From an uncultured bacterium (lineage in GTDB: Bacteria; Pseudomonadota; Gammaproteobacteria; Burkholderiales; Burkholderiaceae_E), in assembly GCA_903934795.1 (NCBI GenBank), contig CAIZPE010000060.1:1-64000 (forward strand): 64,000 nucleotides of DNA. The letters are read 5' to 3'. Within the stretch, counting starts at the first letter, position 1, and each line of letters starts with the position of its first letter. The position numbers and the translations under genes are program-made. This document shows positions 20,843-30,089 of this stretch, in pieces. The notes under the pieces were generated by a model. That model saw only the letters and a program-made list of their open reading frames with translations, did no database searches and was not told the DNA's origin.

Positions 20843-21727
20843 TCAGGCGGCGACCCGGCGGGCCACGTCCTCGCACCAGGCGCGGGGCACGAGGCGCTCG
20901 GACTCGGCGCGCACCATCGCGCGCAGCAGCGGCGCGCCCGGGCACTCCGGCACCGCGGCGATCGCCCCGGCGACCAGGCCGTCGAAGTGCCGGATGGCGC
21001 CGTCGAGCCCGAGCTGGTGGGCGGCGCTGGGCCGGCCGAGGGCGGCGTCCTGGCCGACCGGCTTGCCCAGCACATCGGGTTCGCTGAGCACATCGCGGAT
21101 GTCGTCGGCCACCTGATAGGCCTCGCCCAGGCGCTCGCCGAGCGGGCGCCAGGCCTGGGCATCGGCCCCGGCGGCGAGCGCGCCTGCGGCGGTGGCGGCG
21201 GCGAAGAGCGCCCCGGTCTTGGCGCGCTGGTAATCGGCGAGCGCCACCCGCGGCTCGCACTCCCAGGCCTGGCCGGCCACGATGCCGGCCGGCATGCCGG
21301 TGGCCGAGGCGACCGTGGCCAGCAGGGGCGCCAGGCGCTGCGGCGAGCGGCCTGCGGCGTAGCCCAGCGCCTGGAAGGCCATGACGATCAGCGCATCGCC
21401 GGCCAGCACCGCCAGCGGCTCGCCGAAGGCGGCCTGCACCGAGGGCCGGCCGCGGCGCACGGCGGCGTCGTCGAAGCAGGGCAGGTCATCATGGACCAGC
21501 GAGGCGCAGTGCAGCAGCTCGAGGGCGCTGGCGGCGGCATCGGCCAGCGCCGGGTCATCGTCACCGCAGGCCATGGCCACGGCCAGGCAGAGCTGCGGCC
21601 GGATGCGCGCACCGCCCGGGAAGACCGCGTGGCGCACCGCGGCGGCCAGGCGAGGCGGGGCGCCGGGCACATCATGCTGGTTGATGATGGCCGACAGGGA
21701 CTGCTCGATCCGGTTCAGGATGTCCAT
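20843..21727 (-). CDS. crtE: Geranylgeranyl diphosphate synthase
   Basis: GGARIRPQLCLA, LVHDDLPCFDD, YQVADDIRD prenyltransferase motifs. Confidence 0.94.
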   Translation of the reverse strand: MDILNRIEQSLSAIINQHDVPGAPPRLAAAVRHAVFPGGARIRPQLCLAVAMACGDDDPALADAAASALELLHCASLVHDDLPCFDDAAVRRGRPSVQAAFGEPLAVLAGDALIVMAFQALGYAAGRSPQRLAPLLATVASATGMPAGIVAGQAWECEPRVALADYQRAKTGALFAAATAAGALAAGADAQAWRPLGERLGEAYQVADDIRDVLSEPDVLGKPVGQDAALGRPSAAHQLGLDGAIRHFDGLVAGAIAAVPECPGAPLLRAMVRAESERLVPRAWCEDVARRVAA

Positions 21728-21762
21728 GGGTCGTCTCCTCCCCGGATGTCGGCCGGCGCGAG

Positions 21763-21780
21763 TGTCACGCCGATAGGACG
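21763..21780. promoter_or_regulatory. PpsR/CrtJ-like site upstream of crtE (one mismatch)
   Basis: TGTCACGCCGATAGGACG; TGT-N12-ACG. Confidence 0.6.
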
Positions 21781-21788
21781 GTCTGGAG

Positions 21789-21806
21789 TGTAAGGGACGA
21801 TAGACA
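21789..21806. promoter_or_regulatory. PpsR/CrtJ site upstream of crtE
   Basis: TGTAAGGGACGATAGACA, exact TGTN12ACA, 8 bp from the other site. Confidence 0.75.
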
Positions 21807-21874
21807 GTTCCGTACCGAGCGTCAACCGTCGGCCTGGCAGCCTTCGTGAATTCAGTCCGCCGGCGCGTGGTCGG

Positions 21875-22819
21875 TCAGTCGGCGGCGTCCAGGAAGGCCA
21901 GGATGCGATCGGCGATGGGCTGCGGCTGCTCCTCGTGGGCGAGATGGCCCAGTCCGGCGAGCCGTTCGAGCCGTGCGCCGGGCACCGCGCGGGCCGCCCG
22001 CTCGGACTGGGCGCAGGGCACCGTGAGGTCGGCGCTGCCGGCAAGCAGCAGCAGCCGCGGCCGCAGCGCGGGCAGCGCCTCGAGCAGGCCCTCCAGCTGC
22101 CAGCGGGCCATCATCGAGAGCGCGGCCGCCACATGGTCCGGACTGCGCAGCAGCCGCGCGTAGGCCTGCTCGCCCAGTTCATCGATGCGCGAGCCGGTGC
22201 CCGCGAGCAGCCGCCGGGCAAGCGCCGGATCGCGGGCCAGGCGCGCGAACAGCCAGGGCGCTGCGCCGCTGGACGCGAGCAGGCGCGCCGCTGGCGAGAA
22301 CAGCCGGCTGGCCGGCCCGCCGAAAGGCAGCCACGCGCCGTTGATGCCGATCAGCGCCTGCGGGCTCACCAGGCCCGACAGGCACATCCGGGCGCCGATC
22401 GCCGCGCCGGCGGAGTGGCCGACCACGGCGGTGGGCCGCACCGCGAGGACGCGCAGCAGCGCGCCGATCGCCGCGGCCATGCCGGGCAGCGAGAAGGTCT
22501 GGGCCGCCGGCATGCCCGAGAAGCCGTGTCCGGGCAGATCGGGGGCGATCACTTCCGCGTGGCCGGCCAGCCGCGGCGCGAGTTCGCGCCAGGAATGGGT
22601 GCTGGCGCCAGTGCCATGCAGCAGCAGCACGCGGTGCCGCGCCGCGGGCGGACCGGGGAATCGCTGCACATGCCAGCGCAGGCCGCCGGCCTCGATGAAG
22701 ACGCTGCGTTCGGCGTGCGGCCAGGCAGCGCCGTCGCGCGCCCAGCGCATCGGTCCGCTGTCAGGCCAGGCGTCGGCGGCCGGGGCTGCCGCGGGGGTCG
22801 CCGGGGAACCCGGTGGCAT
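21875..22819 (-). CDS. bchO: Alpha/beta hydrolase, BchO-like
   Basis: HRVLLLHGTGASTHSWRELAPRLAG...VGHSAGAAIGARM; directly downstream of bchD. Confidence 0.85.
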   Translation of the reverse strand: MPPGSPATPAAAPAADAWPDSGPMRWARDGAAWPHAERSVFIEAGGLRWHVQRFPGPPAARHRVLLLHGTGASTHSWRELAPRLAGHAEVIAPDLPGHGFSGMPAAQTFSLPGMAAAIGALLRVLAVRPTAVVGHSAGAAIGARMCLSGLVSPQALIGINGAWLPFGGPASRLFSPAARLLASSGAAPWLFARLARDPALARRLLAGTGSRIDELGEQAYARLLRSPDHVAAALSMMARWQLEGLLEALPALRPRLLLLAGSADLTVPCAQSERAARAVPGARLERLAGLGHLAHEEQPQPIADRILAFLDAAD

Positions 22820-22823
22820 GGGC

Positions 22824-24728
22824 TCAGCCCCGGCGGGCGCCGCGGGCCGCGATCGCCTGCACCGCGCCCGAGACGCTGGCCGCGTCGGCCCGCGGCAGCG
22901 GCAGGTAGGCCGCGCCCATCTCGGCGGCGAGCTCGCGGGCCGCGGCCTGGGGCTGCGGCGAGGTGTCGATCAGCAGGCTGACCTGGCCGTCGGCGCGCAG
23001 GTGGCGGGCGGCGGTTCGGGCATCGGCTGCGGCGCGTTCGCGGCCACCGGCCCCGTCGCGGGCGACATTGGCGCGACCATCGGTGAGCACCACCAGCACC
23101 GGCGTGCCGCCACGGCGGCGTACCGCGCCGGCGAGCGCGGCGGCGGTCTCCAGGCCGGCGGCGAGCGGCGTGCCGCCGCCACCGGGCAGGCCGGCGAGCT
23201 GGCGGCGTGCCCGCACCAGCGAGCGGGTGGGCTCGAGCAGGACCTCGGCGCCGCGGCCGCGGAAAGCCACCACCGCCACCCGGTCGCGGCGCACATAACA
23301 GTCGGCGAGCAGCAGCTCGATCGCGCCCTTGGCCTCGGCCAGCCGGTGCAGCGCCGAGGAGCCGGAGGCATCGACCGCGAAGATGGTGGTGGTCTCGGTG
23401 CGCTGCTGCAGCCGGGCGACCCGGAAGTCGCTGGCCCGCACCGCGATCCGCTGCCTGCCCGCGGCGCCCGCGGTGCCGGCGGTCGCGGGCTGGCGCAGCC
23501 GCTGCCAGGGCGCGGCGGCACGCAGGGTGTCGATCAGCGCCAGCCGGGCGCCGTCGCGCGGCAGCCCGGGGCGGGCGCCGGTGGGACGACCGCGCAGGCG
23601 GTTCTCGCGCTGCGCCCCGGCTCGGCCACCCGCGCCGCCGCGCGCGGCCTGCGCCCGTTCCAGGGCGAGCGTGGCCAGCAGGCCGGCCGGCACTGCGGCG
23701 CGCGCGGCTTCGAGGATTCGCTCGGGCAGGCCGTCGTCGGGAACGGGCGGCGGCGGTGTTGCGGGCGTGTCTTCGGCTTGCCGGTCTGCCTGCGGTCCGT
23801 CGGCGGGCGGCGGCGACGCGTCGGAGGGTGTCGGGGGTTCCGGCGGCCTGGATGGGTCGGCGGGCGGCGCCGGGCCGTCATCGGCATCATCGGGTGCGGC
23901 GTCAGGCTCGGCCGGTGTCGGCAGCCGGGTGGCCCTGGGCGCCAGCACCAGCCGGGCGGCGAGTTCGAGGTCGTCGGTGTCGAGCGCGGTCCGTCCGGCC
24001 AGGGCGGCGGCGGCGCGTGCGGCGCGCAGGGCCAGCAGTTCGGCCCGTGGTGAGCCGGCACCGAGCGCGAGTGCGGTGGCCGAGAGCGCCGTCAGCGCCT
24101 CGTCGGTGGCCTCGGCGACGGCTTCGGCGGCAGCGGTGACGGCCGCAACGACGGGCGCATCGCCCTTGTCGCCCTCCCCCAGCCCCGGCAGCGCGGCGAG
24201 CTCGGCCAGCCCCACCGATCGCAGATCGAGGCGGAAGGCGAGCCGTTCCAGCAGGCGCGCCGGCGGCGGTGTCTCGTCGCCGGCGTGCTCGTCCAGGGCC
24301 ACCACCGCAAGGCGGGCGGGGCGCCGGTCGCGCAGGCCCTCGCGCTCCAGATGCACCTCGCCGGTGTCCAGCGTGGCGCACAGCCGCGCCGCCCCGGCGT
24401 CGGAGAGCCGTTCGGCCATGGCCACCACCAGCACCCCGCCGTCGGTCTCGGCGAGCAGCCCGGGCTGGGCCACCGGGCGGCCGCTGGCCAGGGTGGCGGC
24501 CAGATCGAGCCCGCCGAGCAGCCGGTCATCGCCGGCATGCAGCGGCAGCTTGCGCATGGGTGCTGCGGCGGGCAGCGCCTGGCGCAGTGCCGCCAGCCAA
24601 CGCTCGCGGGCCGGGCCGTGCCCGGCGGTGAGCACGGCCCCGCCCAGCCCGACCGGGTCGGCGGCCAGCAGGGCGGCGGCGCGCAAGGCGTCGGCCCAGA
24701 CCGCCAGTGCGGCGGGCGAACCGCTCAT
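22824..24728 (-). CDS. bchD: Magnesium chelatase subunit D
   Basis: AAA-like N-terminus, Pro/acidic linker, C-terminal VWA domain (FAVDASGSSALHRLAEAKGAIELLLADCYVRRDRVAVVAFRG). Confidence 0.95.
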   Translation of the reverse strand: MSGSPAALAVWADALRAAALLAADPVGLGGAVLTAGHGPARERWLAALRQALPAAAPMRKLPLHAGDDRLLGGLDLAATLASGRPVAQPGLLAETDGGVLVVAMAERLSDAGAARLCATLDTGEVHLEREGLRDRRPARLAVVALDEHAGDETPPPARLLERLAFRLDLRSVGLAELAALPGLGEGDKGDAPVVAAVTAAAEAVAEATDEALTALSATALALGAGSPRAELLALRAARAAAALAGRTALDTDDLELAARLVLAPRATRLPTPAEPDAAPDDADDGPAPPADPSRPPEPPTPSDASPPPADGPQADRQAEDTPATPPPPVPDDGLPERILEAARAAVPAGLLATLALERAQAARGGAGGRAGAQRENRLRGRPTGARPGLPRDGARLALIDTLRAAAPWQRLRQPATAGTAGAAGRQRIAVRASDFRVARLQQRTETTTIFAVDASGSSALHRLAEAKGAIELLLADCYVRRDRVAVVAFRGRGAEVLLEPTRSLVRARRQLAGLPGGGGTPLAAGLETAAALAGAVRRRGGTPVLVVLTDGRANVARDGAGGRERAAADARTAARHLRADGQVSLLIDTSPQPQAAARELAAEMGAAYLPLPRADAASVSGAVQAIAARGARRG

Positions 24729-24761
24729 GGCGGCGACCCCGACGGGCGCTGGCGCACCGGT

Positions 24762-25787
24762 TCAGGCCCCGAGGATCTCGACCACTGCCCGTGCCACCCG
24801 CGCGCCCGACCCGGTGTCGTCGAGCGGGTTGCGCCGCAGGCGATGGCGCAGTGCCGGCGGCGCCACCTGGCGCAGTTCGGCATCGGTCACGAGCTTGCGG
24901 CCCTCGAGTGCGGCCAGGGCACGGGCGGCGCGCATCAGGGTGAGCTCGCCGCGCAGCCCGTCGGTGCCCAGTGCAAGGCACAGGCGGGCGGCCTGCTCGA
25001 GCACGGCATCGGGCGTCTCGACCTCGGCCAGGCGCTGGCGGGCCCGCACGATGCGACGGCGCAGGCGTTCGTCTTCCTTGCGCCAGCGCTCGGTGAAGCC
25101 GGCCGGGTCGCGCTCGAAGGCGTCACGGCGCTTCACGACTTCCACGCGCTGCGGCAGCTCGGTGGGTGTGCTCACCTCCACCGACAGCCCGAAGCGGTCG
25201 AGCAGCTGGGGCCGCAGTTCGCCCTCCTCGGGGTTGCCGCTGCCGACCAGCACGAAGCGCGCCGGGTGACGCACGCTCAGGCCCTCGCGCTCGACCAGGT
25301 TCTCGCCCGAGGCGGCGACATCGATCAGCAGGTCGACCAGGTGGTCCTCCAGCAGGTTGACCTCGTCGACATAGAGAAAGCCGCGATGCGCCCGCGCGAG
25401 CAGGCCCGGCTCGAAGGCCTTGACGCCCTGGCTGAGCGCCTTCTCGAGGTCGAGCGCACCGACCACCCGGTCTTCGGTGGCGCCCAGCGGCAGATCGACC
25501 ACCGGCACCGGCACCTCGCGCACCCGCGGCCGGCGTGCGGCGCGCAGCGCGGCGCAGTCTTCGCAGGCGCCGGGCGGCGCGGCCGGGTCGCAGCCATAGC
25601 GGCACTCGGCCACCGCGCGCATCGGCGGCAGCAGCGCCGCCAGCGCCCGCACCGCGGTGGACTTTCCGGTGCCCCGGTCGCCGAGCACCAGCACCCCGCC
25701 CACCGAGGGATCGACCGCGGCGATCAGGATCGCGAGCTTCATCTCGTCCTGGCCGACGATCGCGGAGAACGGAAACGGGATGGCCAT
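24762..25787 (-). CDS. bchI: Magnesium chelatase ATPase subunit I
   Basis: [50 protein letters not shown]. Confidence 0.97.
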   Translation of the reverse strand: MAIPFPFSAIVGQDEMKLAILIAAVDPSVGGVLVLGDRGTGKSTAVRALAALLPPMRAVAECRYGCDPAAPPGACEDCAALRAARRPRVREVPVPVVDLPLGATEDRVVGALDLEKALSQGVKAFEPGLLARAHRGFLYVDEVNLLEDHLVDLLIDVAASGENLVEREGLSVRHPARFVLVGSGNPEEGELRPQLLDRFGLSVEVSTPTELPQRVEVVKRRDAFERDPAGFTERWRKEDERLRRRIVRARQRLAEVETPDAVLEQAARLCLALGTDGLRGELTLMRAARALAALEGRKLVTDAELRQVAPPALRHRLRRNPLDDTGSGARVARAVVEILGA

Positions 25788-25804
25788 GTCAGCTGCCTGT
25801 GACG
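25787..25804. promoter_or_regulatory. PpsR/CrtJ-like site at the bchI start (one mismatch)
   Basis: TGTCAGCTGCCTGTGACG; a weaker half-similar copy (TGTCAGACGGATTCTAAG) lies 8 bp away at 25813-25830. Confidence 0.4.
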
Positions 25805-26011
25805 GTTGGGGGTGTCAGACGGATTCTAAGCCGAGGGATGCACCGGCTGCGCGCCGATCGTCCCGCTGCCGCGCCATGCGCACGCGCCACGAGGCCGCCC
25901 GGGTGCCCGGCGCGCTGCCCTGCGCCGGCTCAAACGCCTGCGGCCCCGGACGGGTCAATCTGGGCCATGGCCGTTGTCGCGGCCACCCCATCCCACCCGA
26001 AAGGAACGCCC

Positions 26012-26959
26012 ATGACCCCCATCCCGGCATCCGCCGATCGGGCCGCCGCCGGTGGCCGCACGCTCGCCCGCCTTGCCACCCGCGCCCCTGCCCGCCATGC
26101 CGCCCTCGCGCTGGGCGGCATACTCGCCGGCGCCGCCGCCCAGGCCGGGCCGATCCTGCCCCCGCCGGGCACGGCCTCCGAGCGCCTCGATGATTTCTAC
26201 CTCTACGCCACCCGGGTGCTCGACCATCTCGAGCCGGCGGTGGGCTGGAGCGCCCAGGCCGGCACGGGGCAGCTGGATGTGATCATCACCACCCGGTCCT
26301 CGGGACAGACCAATGCCGGCGCGCCGCTGGCACCCTACGCCATGCCCGATCCGGTCACCAACAGGAATGCCGGCGCGATCGACGATCAGTGGGGCGAGTC
26401 GCCGGGCATGCGCGTGGCCGATCTCTATCGCTACCTGCGGCGGAACTTCAGTGCCAATGTGCCCACCTTCGCCTTCGACATGAACGAGACCGGCGGCAAC
26501 CCCGACCTGCGCCTGGGCCTGAGGGTGGACATCATCGACGGGCCGGGCGGCGCGGTGCTGCGCACCTGGGCGATGGACGGGGTGGAGAACACCGCCTCGC
26601 TCAACGACGACGGCGTCTACGATCCCGACGCCCTGGTCCCCATGACCGGCATCGCCTGCGCGCCCGGCGGCAGTCCCTGCTTCGACAACAACGTCGGCTC
26701 CGGCAAGTTCGACTTCCTGCTGTTCGCCCCCGAGATGAACCTCGGGCCCTGGGCCGACAGCGACAACCTGCTGCGCGTGGCCTGGCGGCTGCGTGATGTG
26801 GACGACGGCGGCGAGGAGATCACCATCGCCGGCCGCTTCTCGCCCGACCCGCCGGGTGTGGACGAGACCCCGGTGCCGCTGCCCGCTACGCTTGCGCTGG
26901 GGGTGATGGGGGCGCTGGCGGGCGGCGCAGGCCGAAGAGCGCGAGCGCGCCGCCGATGA
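26012..26959 (+). CDS. Secreted protein with PEP-CTERM/VPLPA-type sorting signal
   Basis: N-terminal signal-like segment; C-terminal VPLPATLALGVMGALAGGAGRRARARRR (motif, TM, Arg cluster); AAGGAA upstream of ATG. Confidence 0.75.
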   Translation: MTPIPASADRAAAGGRTLARLATRAPARHAALALGGILAGAAAQAGPILPPPGTASERLDDFYLYATRVLDHLEPAVGWSAQAGTGQLDVIITTRSSGQTNAGAPLAPYAMPDPVTNRNAGAIDDQWGESPGMRVADLYRYLRRNFSANVPTFAFDMNETGGNPDLRLGLRVDIIDGPGGAVLRTWAMDGVENTASLNDDGVYDPDALVPMTGIACAPGGSPCFDNNVGSGKFDFLLFAPEMNLGPWADSDNLLRVAWRLRDVDDGGEEITIAGRFSPDPPGVDETPVPLPATLALGVMGALAGGAGRRARARRR

Positions 26960-27986
26960 GCAGCTGCGGCAGCACCACCCAGCCGGTGTAGATCAGCGAC
27001 GCGGCCAGCGCCGGCTCAGGCGCGGTGCCGACCAGCCCGAGGCCGATCTGGAAGGCGAGCTGGGTGGTGCCCAGCTGCGCCGGCGCCGAGGGCAGGGTGA
27101 GTCCCAGCACCATCAGCGCGAACACCGCCAGTGCCGCGCCCGGGGACACGGGCAGGCCCACTGCCGCGGCGCTGGTGGCCACCGCCACGGCGATCGCCAG
27201 CCATTGCAGCAGCGACAGCGCCAGGCTGGCAAGGGCGGTGCGCGGGCTGATCAGGCCGAGCAGTCCGTCGCGCCAGCCGCGGCTCTGGGCGGCCAGCCAG
27301 TCGGGCAGCCCGCGCCGCCGCGCAACCGGGCCCTCGCCGTTGCCCGCGCCTGCCCCTGCGCCCATGTCCGCACCCGCGACCGCGCCGCGCCTGCGGGCCA
27401 GCCGCCAGACCAGAGCCAGCCCGGTCAGCACCACCGCCAGTCCGACCGCGCCGATGCCGATCAGGCGTGAGGACACCCGCGGATCGAGTGCGATGGCCAG
27501 TGCGCTCAGCACGGCGAGCGCCGCGAAGTCGAACACCCGCTCCACCGCGATCGAGGCCAGCGCTGCCCCGCTGCTGGCCGCGCTGCCGCGGCCGACCAGA
27601 CCGGCGCGCAGCAGCTCGCCGCTGTGGGCCACCACCAGATTGGCCGCGCCGCCCGCCCAGACCGCGCGGTGCACCAGCAGGGCCGGCACCGGCGCGACCG
27701 GCCGCAGCAGCAGCGCCCAGCGCCAGGCCTTCAGGGCCATGTAGACCCCGCCCGCTGCCGCGGTGGCCGCCACCCAGACCGGCTCGGCGCGGCCGGCGGC
27801 GGCCAGAATCGGTCCGGGCGCGGCATCGCGCAGCGCCAGCCACAGCCAGAGCGCGCCGAGCACCAGGCCGGCGGCCATCCATCTGTATTGCTGCTTCACC
27901 GAGGGGGTCCCGAGGGTCGGCCGGGCGGCCGGGCCGGCGGCGCCGGCGGACAGGGGGTTCGTGTCGAACCCTAGCACGCAGCGCAA
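26886..27986 (-). CDS. Flippase-like / lysylphosphatidylglycerol synthase TM-region family protein
   Basis: Polytopic; ALKAWRWALLLRPV...VAHSGELLRAGLVGRG...ASIAVERVFDFAALAVL; overlaps the convergent PEP-CTERM gene by 74 bp. Confidence 0.75.
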   Translation of the reverse strand: MRCVLGFDTNPLSAGAAGPAARPTLGTPSVKQQYRWMAAGLVLGALWLWLALRDAAPGPILAAAGRAEPVWVAATAAAGGVYMALKAWRWALLLRPVAPVPALLVHRAVWAGGAANLVVAHSGELLRAGLVGRGSAASSGAALASIAVERVFDFAALAVLSALAIALDPRVSSRLIGIGAVGLAVVLTGLALVWRLARRRGAVAGADMGAGAGAGNGEGPVARRRGLPDWLAAQSRGWRDGLLGLISPRTALASLALSLLQWLAIAVAVATSAAAVGLPVSPGAALAVFALMVLGLTLPSAPAQLGTTQLAFQIGLGLVGTAPEPALAASLIYTGWVVLPQLLIGGALALFGLRRPPAPPSPPAQA

Positions 27987-27996
27987 GGGCGGCGGC

Positions 27997-28890
27997 TCAG
28001 TACTCGTTCATCGTCGAGCCGAGGACATTCACCCCGGCGGTGGCGAAGTCGCCCGACAGGCGTGCCAGCTCCGGCACCCGGGTGTGGTGCTTGCGCGCGA
28101 GCAGCAGCGCCGCGCCGGCGCGCACCGCCACCCCGTGGACATCGGAGGCGGTCTGCGCGGCTGGCGTGTCGATCAGGATCACGCCGAAGTGCTGGGAGAG
28201 CTCGGTGAGCAGCCGGCGGAAGGCGTTGCCGGCGAGCAGCTCCTGCGGGTTGGGCGGCGTTGCGCCCGCGGGCAGCACCGACAGGCCGGGCAGATCCTGG
28301 ATCCGCCGCACCTGGCTCAGGCCGGCTCGACCGGCGAGCACGCCCGACAGGCCCATGCGCTCGCGCAACCGGAAGAAGTGATGCTGGCTCGGATCGCGCA
28401 GATTGGCGTCGATCAGCAGGGTGCGCTCGCCGAGCTGCGAGAACGCCACCGCGAGATTGGCGCAGACGAAGCTCTTGCCGTCACCGGGGTCGACGCTGGC
28501 CAGCGCCATCGCGCGTTCATGCGGCGATCCGGTGAACCAGCGCTGCGCGAGCTGGCCGCGCAGCGCCCGCATCGATTCGGCGAAGGGCGCGCCGGGCTCG
28601 CGGGCCGACACCAGCACCTCGGGCAGCCGCTCGCGCTGGTGCGCCAGGCCGGCGTGGTAGCTGAACTGACGGGCGAGCGCGGCATCGATCGCCTGCTGGG
28701 AGACGAACTTCAGCTTGACCGCGAGCTCGCCGAAGCGGCCGCGCCGCCGCTTCTGGGCGATCAGCACCTGTTCGAGCTGAGCCTGGGTGAGATGGCCCTC
28801 CTGCAGCAGCAGGGCGCCGATCGCCTCCGAGGCGCTTTCCACCTCGTCGACGATTTCCGGTTCGGGCTGGCGGGCGAGTGCGGCTCTCAT
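27997..28890 (-). CDS. EPS chain-length determinant tyrosine kinase-like (EpsG/CpsD type)
   Basis: ALASVDPGDGKSFVCANLAVAFSQLGERTLLIDANLRDPSQHHFF...GVILIDTPA (P-loop BY-kinase fold). Confidence 0.8.
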   Translation of the reverse strand: MRAALARQPEPEIVDEVESASEAIGALLLQEGHLTQAQLEQVLIAQKRRRGRFGELAVKLKFVSQQAIDAALARQFSYHAGLAHQRERLPEVLVSAREPGAPFAESMRALRGQLAQRWFTGSPHERAMALASVDPGDGKSFVCANLAVAFSQLGERTLLIDANLRDPSQHHFFRLRERMGLSGVLAGRAGLSQVRRIQDLPGLSVLPAGATPPNPQELLAGNAFRRLLTELSQHFGVILIDTPAAQTASDVHGVAVRAGAALLLARKHHTRVPELARLSGDFATAGVNVLGSTMNEY

Positions 28891-29930
28891 GCCGTCCCCG
28901 CGGAGCGGCCGAGTGCGCGCAGCCCTCCGGGCGCCACCCGGGTGAGCACCGGCAGGTCGGGTGCGACCGGCGCCGCGGCTTCCACCAGCGAGCGGCTGCG
29001 CTGCGAGCCGGCCTCGCACAGCGCGCCCAGCACCGGCACGCCGGCCGCCCGGGCAAGATCGAGACTGTCGCGCACCGGCTGCTGGATGCGCTCGGCCAGC
29101 ACCACCGCCATCAGGCCCACGCCCAGGCCGGCGCCCAGGCCGATCAGGGCCAGCAGCCAGGCCGCGGGCCGCGACGGGCCGTCGGGTGTCTGCGCCGGGC
29201 TGAGCAGGCTCAGCCGGGGACGGGCGGGCGCGCCGGCAGGGTTGCCGGCGAGGCGCCCCGGCAGGGTTTCGAGTGCCCGCTGTGCCTGCTCCAGGCTGCG
29301 CTGCAGTTCGGCAAGCTGTTCGCGATGGCGCACGGTCTGAGCCGAGGCCTCGGCGCGCTGGCCCTCGACGGCCGTCGTGCGGTTTGTGCCGGCTTCGTTG
29401 CCGGCCTCAGGCTCCCGGTGCAGACGGGCGAGCCGCTCCCGGACCTCGGCCAGCCGGCGTCGCGGCTCGGCGATCGCCTCGGCGCTGCCGGTGCCTGGCG
29501 CCGCGGCCAGGCTGGCGCCCAGGGCGTTCACCACGGCATTGGCCGCGCGCGCGGCAAGCTCGGGGTCGCCCGCCTCCACGCCCAGGCGCAGCACCGGCGC
29601 CTCGCTGATGTCCACCCGCAGGCCGTTGCGCAGCCAGCGCACCCGCGGCGAATCGGTCGCGCCGCGCTCGCCCGTGGCATCGAGCTCGGCGGCGGCTCGC
29701 GCCAGCACGGCATCGCTGCCAGCCAGACCGGCCACCAGTCCGGCCTGCGCAGCGGCATCGCCATGGCCGGCGTCGCGGACCGGCGGTTCGACCAGCAGGC
29801 TGGCGGTGGCGGTGTAGCGCGCCGGTGCGGCCAGCGGCAGGGCAATCGTGGCGGCGCAGACCAGGGCCGCGGTCAGACCGAGGAGGCGGATGCGGCTGCC
29901 CAGCACATTCAACAGGCGTCGAGCGATCAT
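28887..29930 (-). CDS. EPS chain-length determinant protein (Wzz/EpsF-like)
   Basis: MIARRLLNVLGSRIRLLGLTAALVCAATIALPLAAPARYTATASLLVEPPV; two terminal TMs, coiled middle; overlaps the kinase start. Confidence 0.75.
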   Translation of the reverse strand: MIARRLLNVLGSRIRLLGLTAALVCAATIALPLAAPARYTATASLLVEPPVRDAGHGDAAAQAGLVAGLAGSDAVLARAAAELDATGERGATDSPRVRWLRNGLRVDISEAPVLRLGVEAGDPELAARAANAVVNALGASLAAAPGTGSAEAIAEPRRRLAEVRERLARLHREPEAGNEAGTNRTTAVEGQRAEASAQTVRHREQLAELQRSLEQAQRALETLPGRLAGNPAGAPARPRLSLLSPAQTPDGPSRPAAWLLALIGLGAGLGVGLMAVVLAERIQQPVRDSLDLARAAGVPVLGALCEAGSQRSRSLVEAAAPVAPDLPVLTRVAPGGLRALGRSAGTA

Positions 29931-30089
29931 GGGACGGGGATCCAGGCAGCAATCCGGGAAGCGGAGGCCGAAGGGTGGCATGCCGCCCCGGCGCCCGGGA
30001 ATGAAATAGTGCACGGCTGGCGCCAGTGCCGCGGCCGGTTCCGCCGCGGGACGCTGCGTTATCCTCGCGGCTCGCCAGCGAGGGGAAAC

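Noticed and set aside
22185-25269. Long plus-strand ORFs (622 and 646 aa) opposite bchD/bchI
   Set aside because: Ser/Arg/Ala-rich low-complexity antisense frames of Mg-chelatase genes
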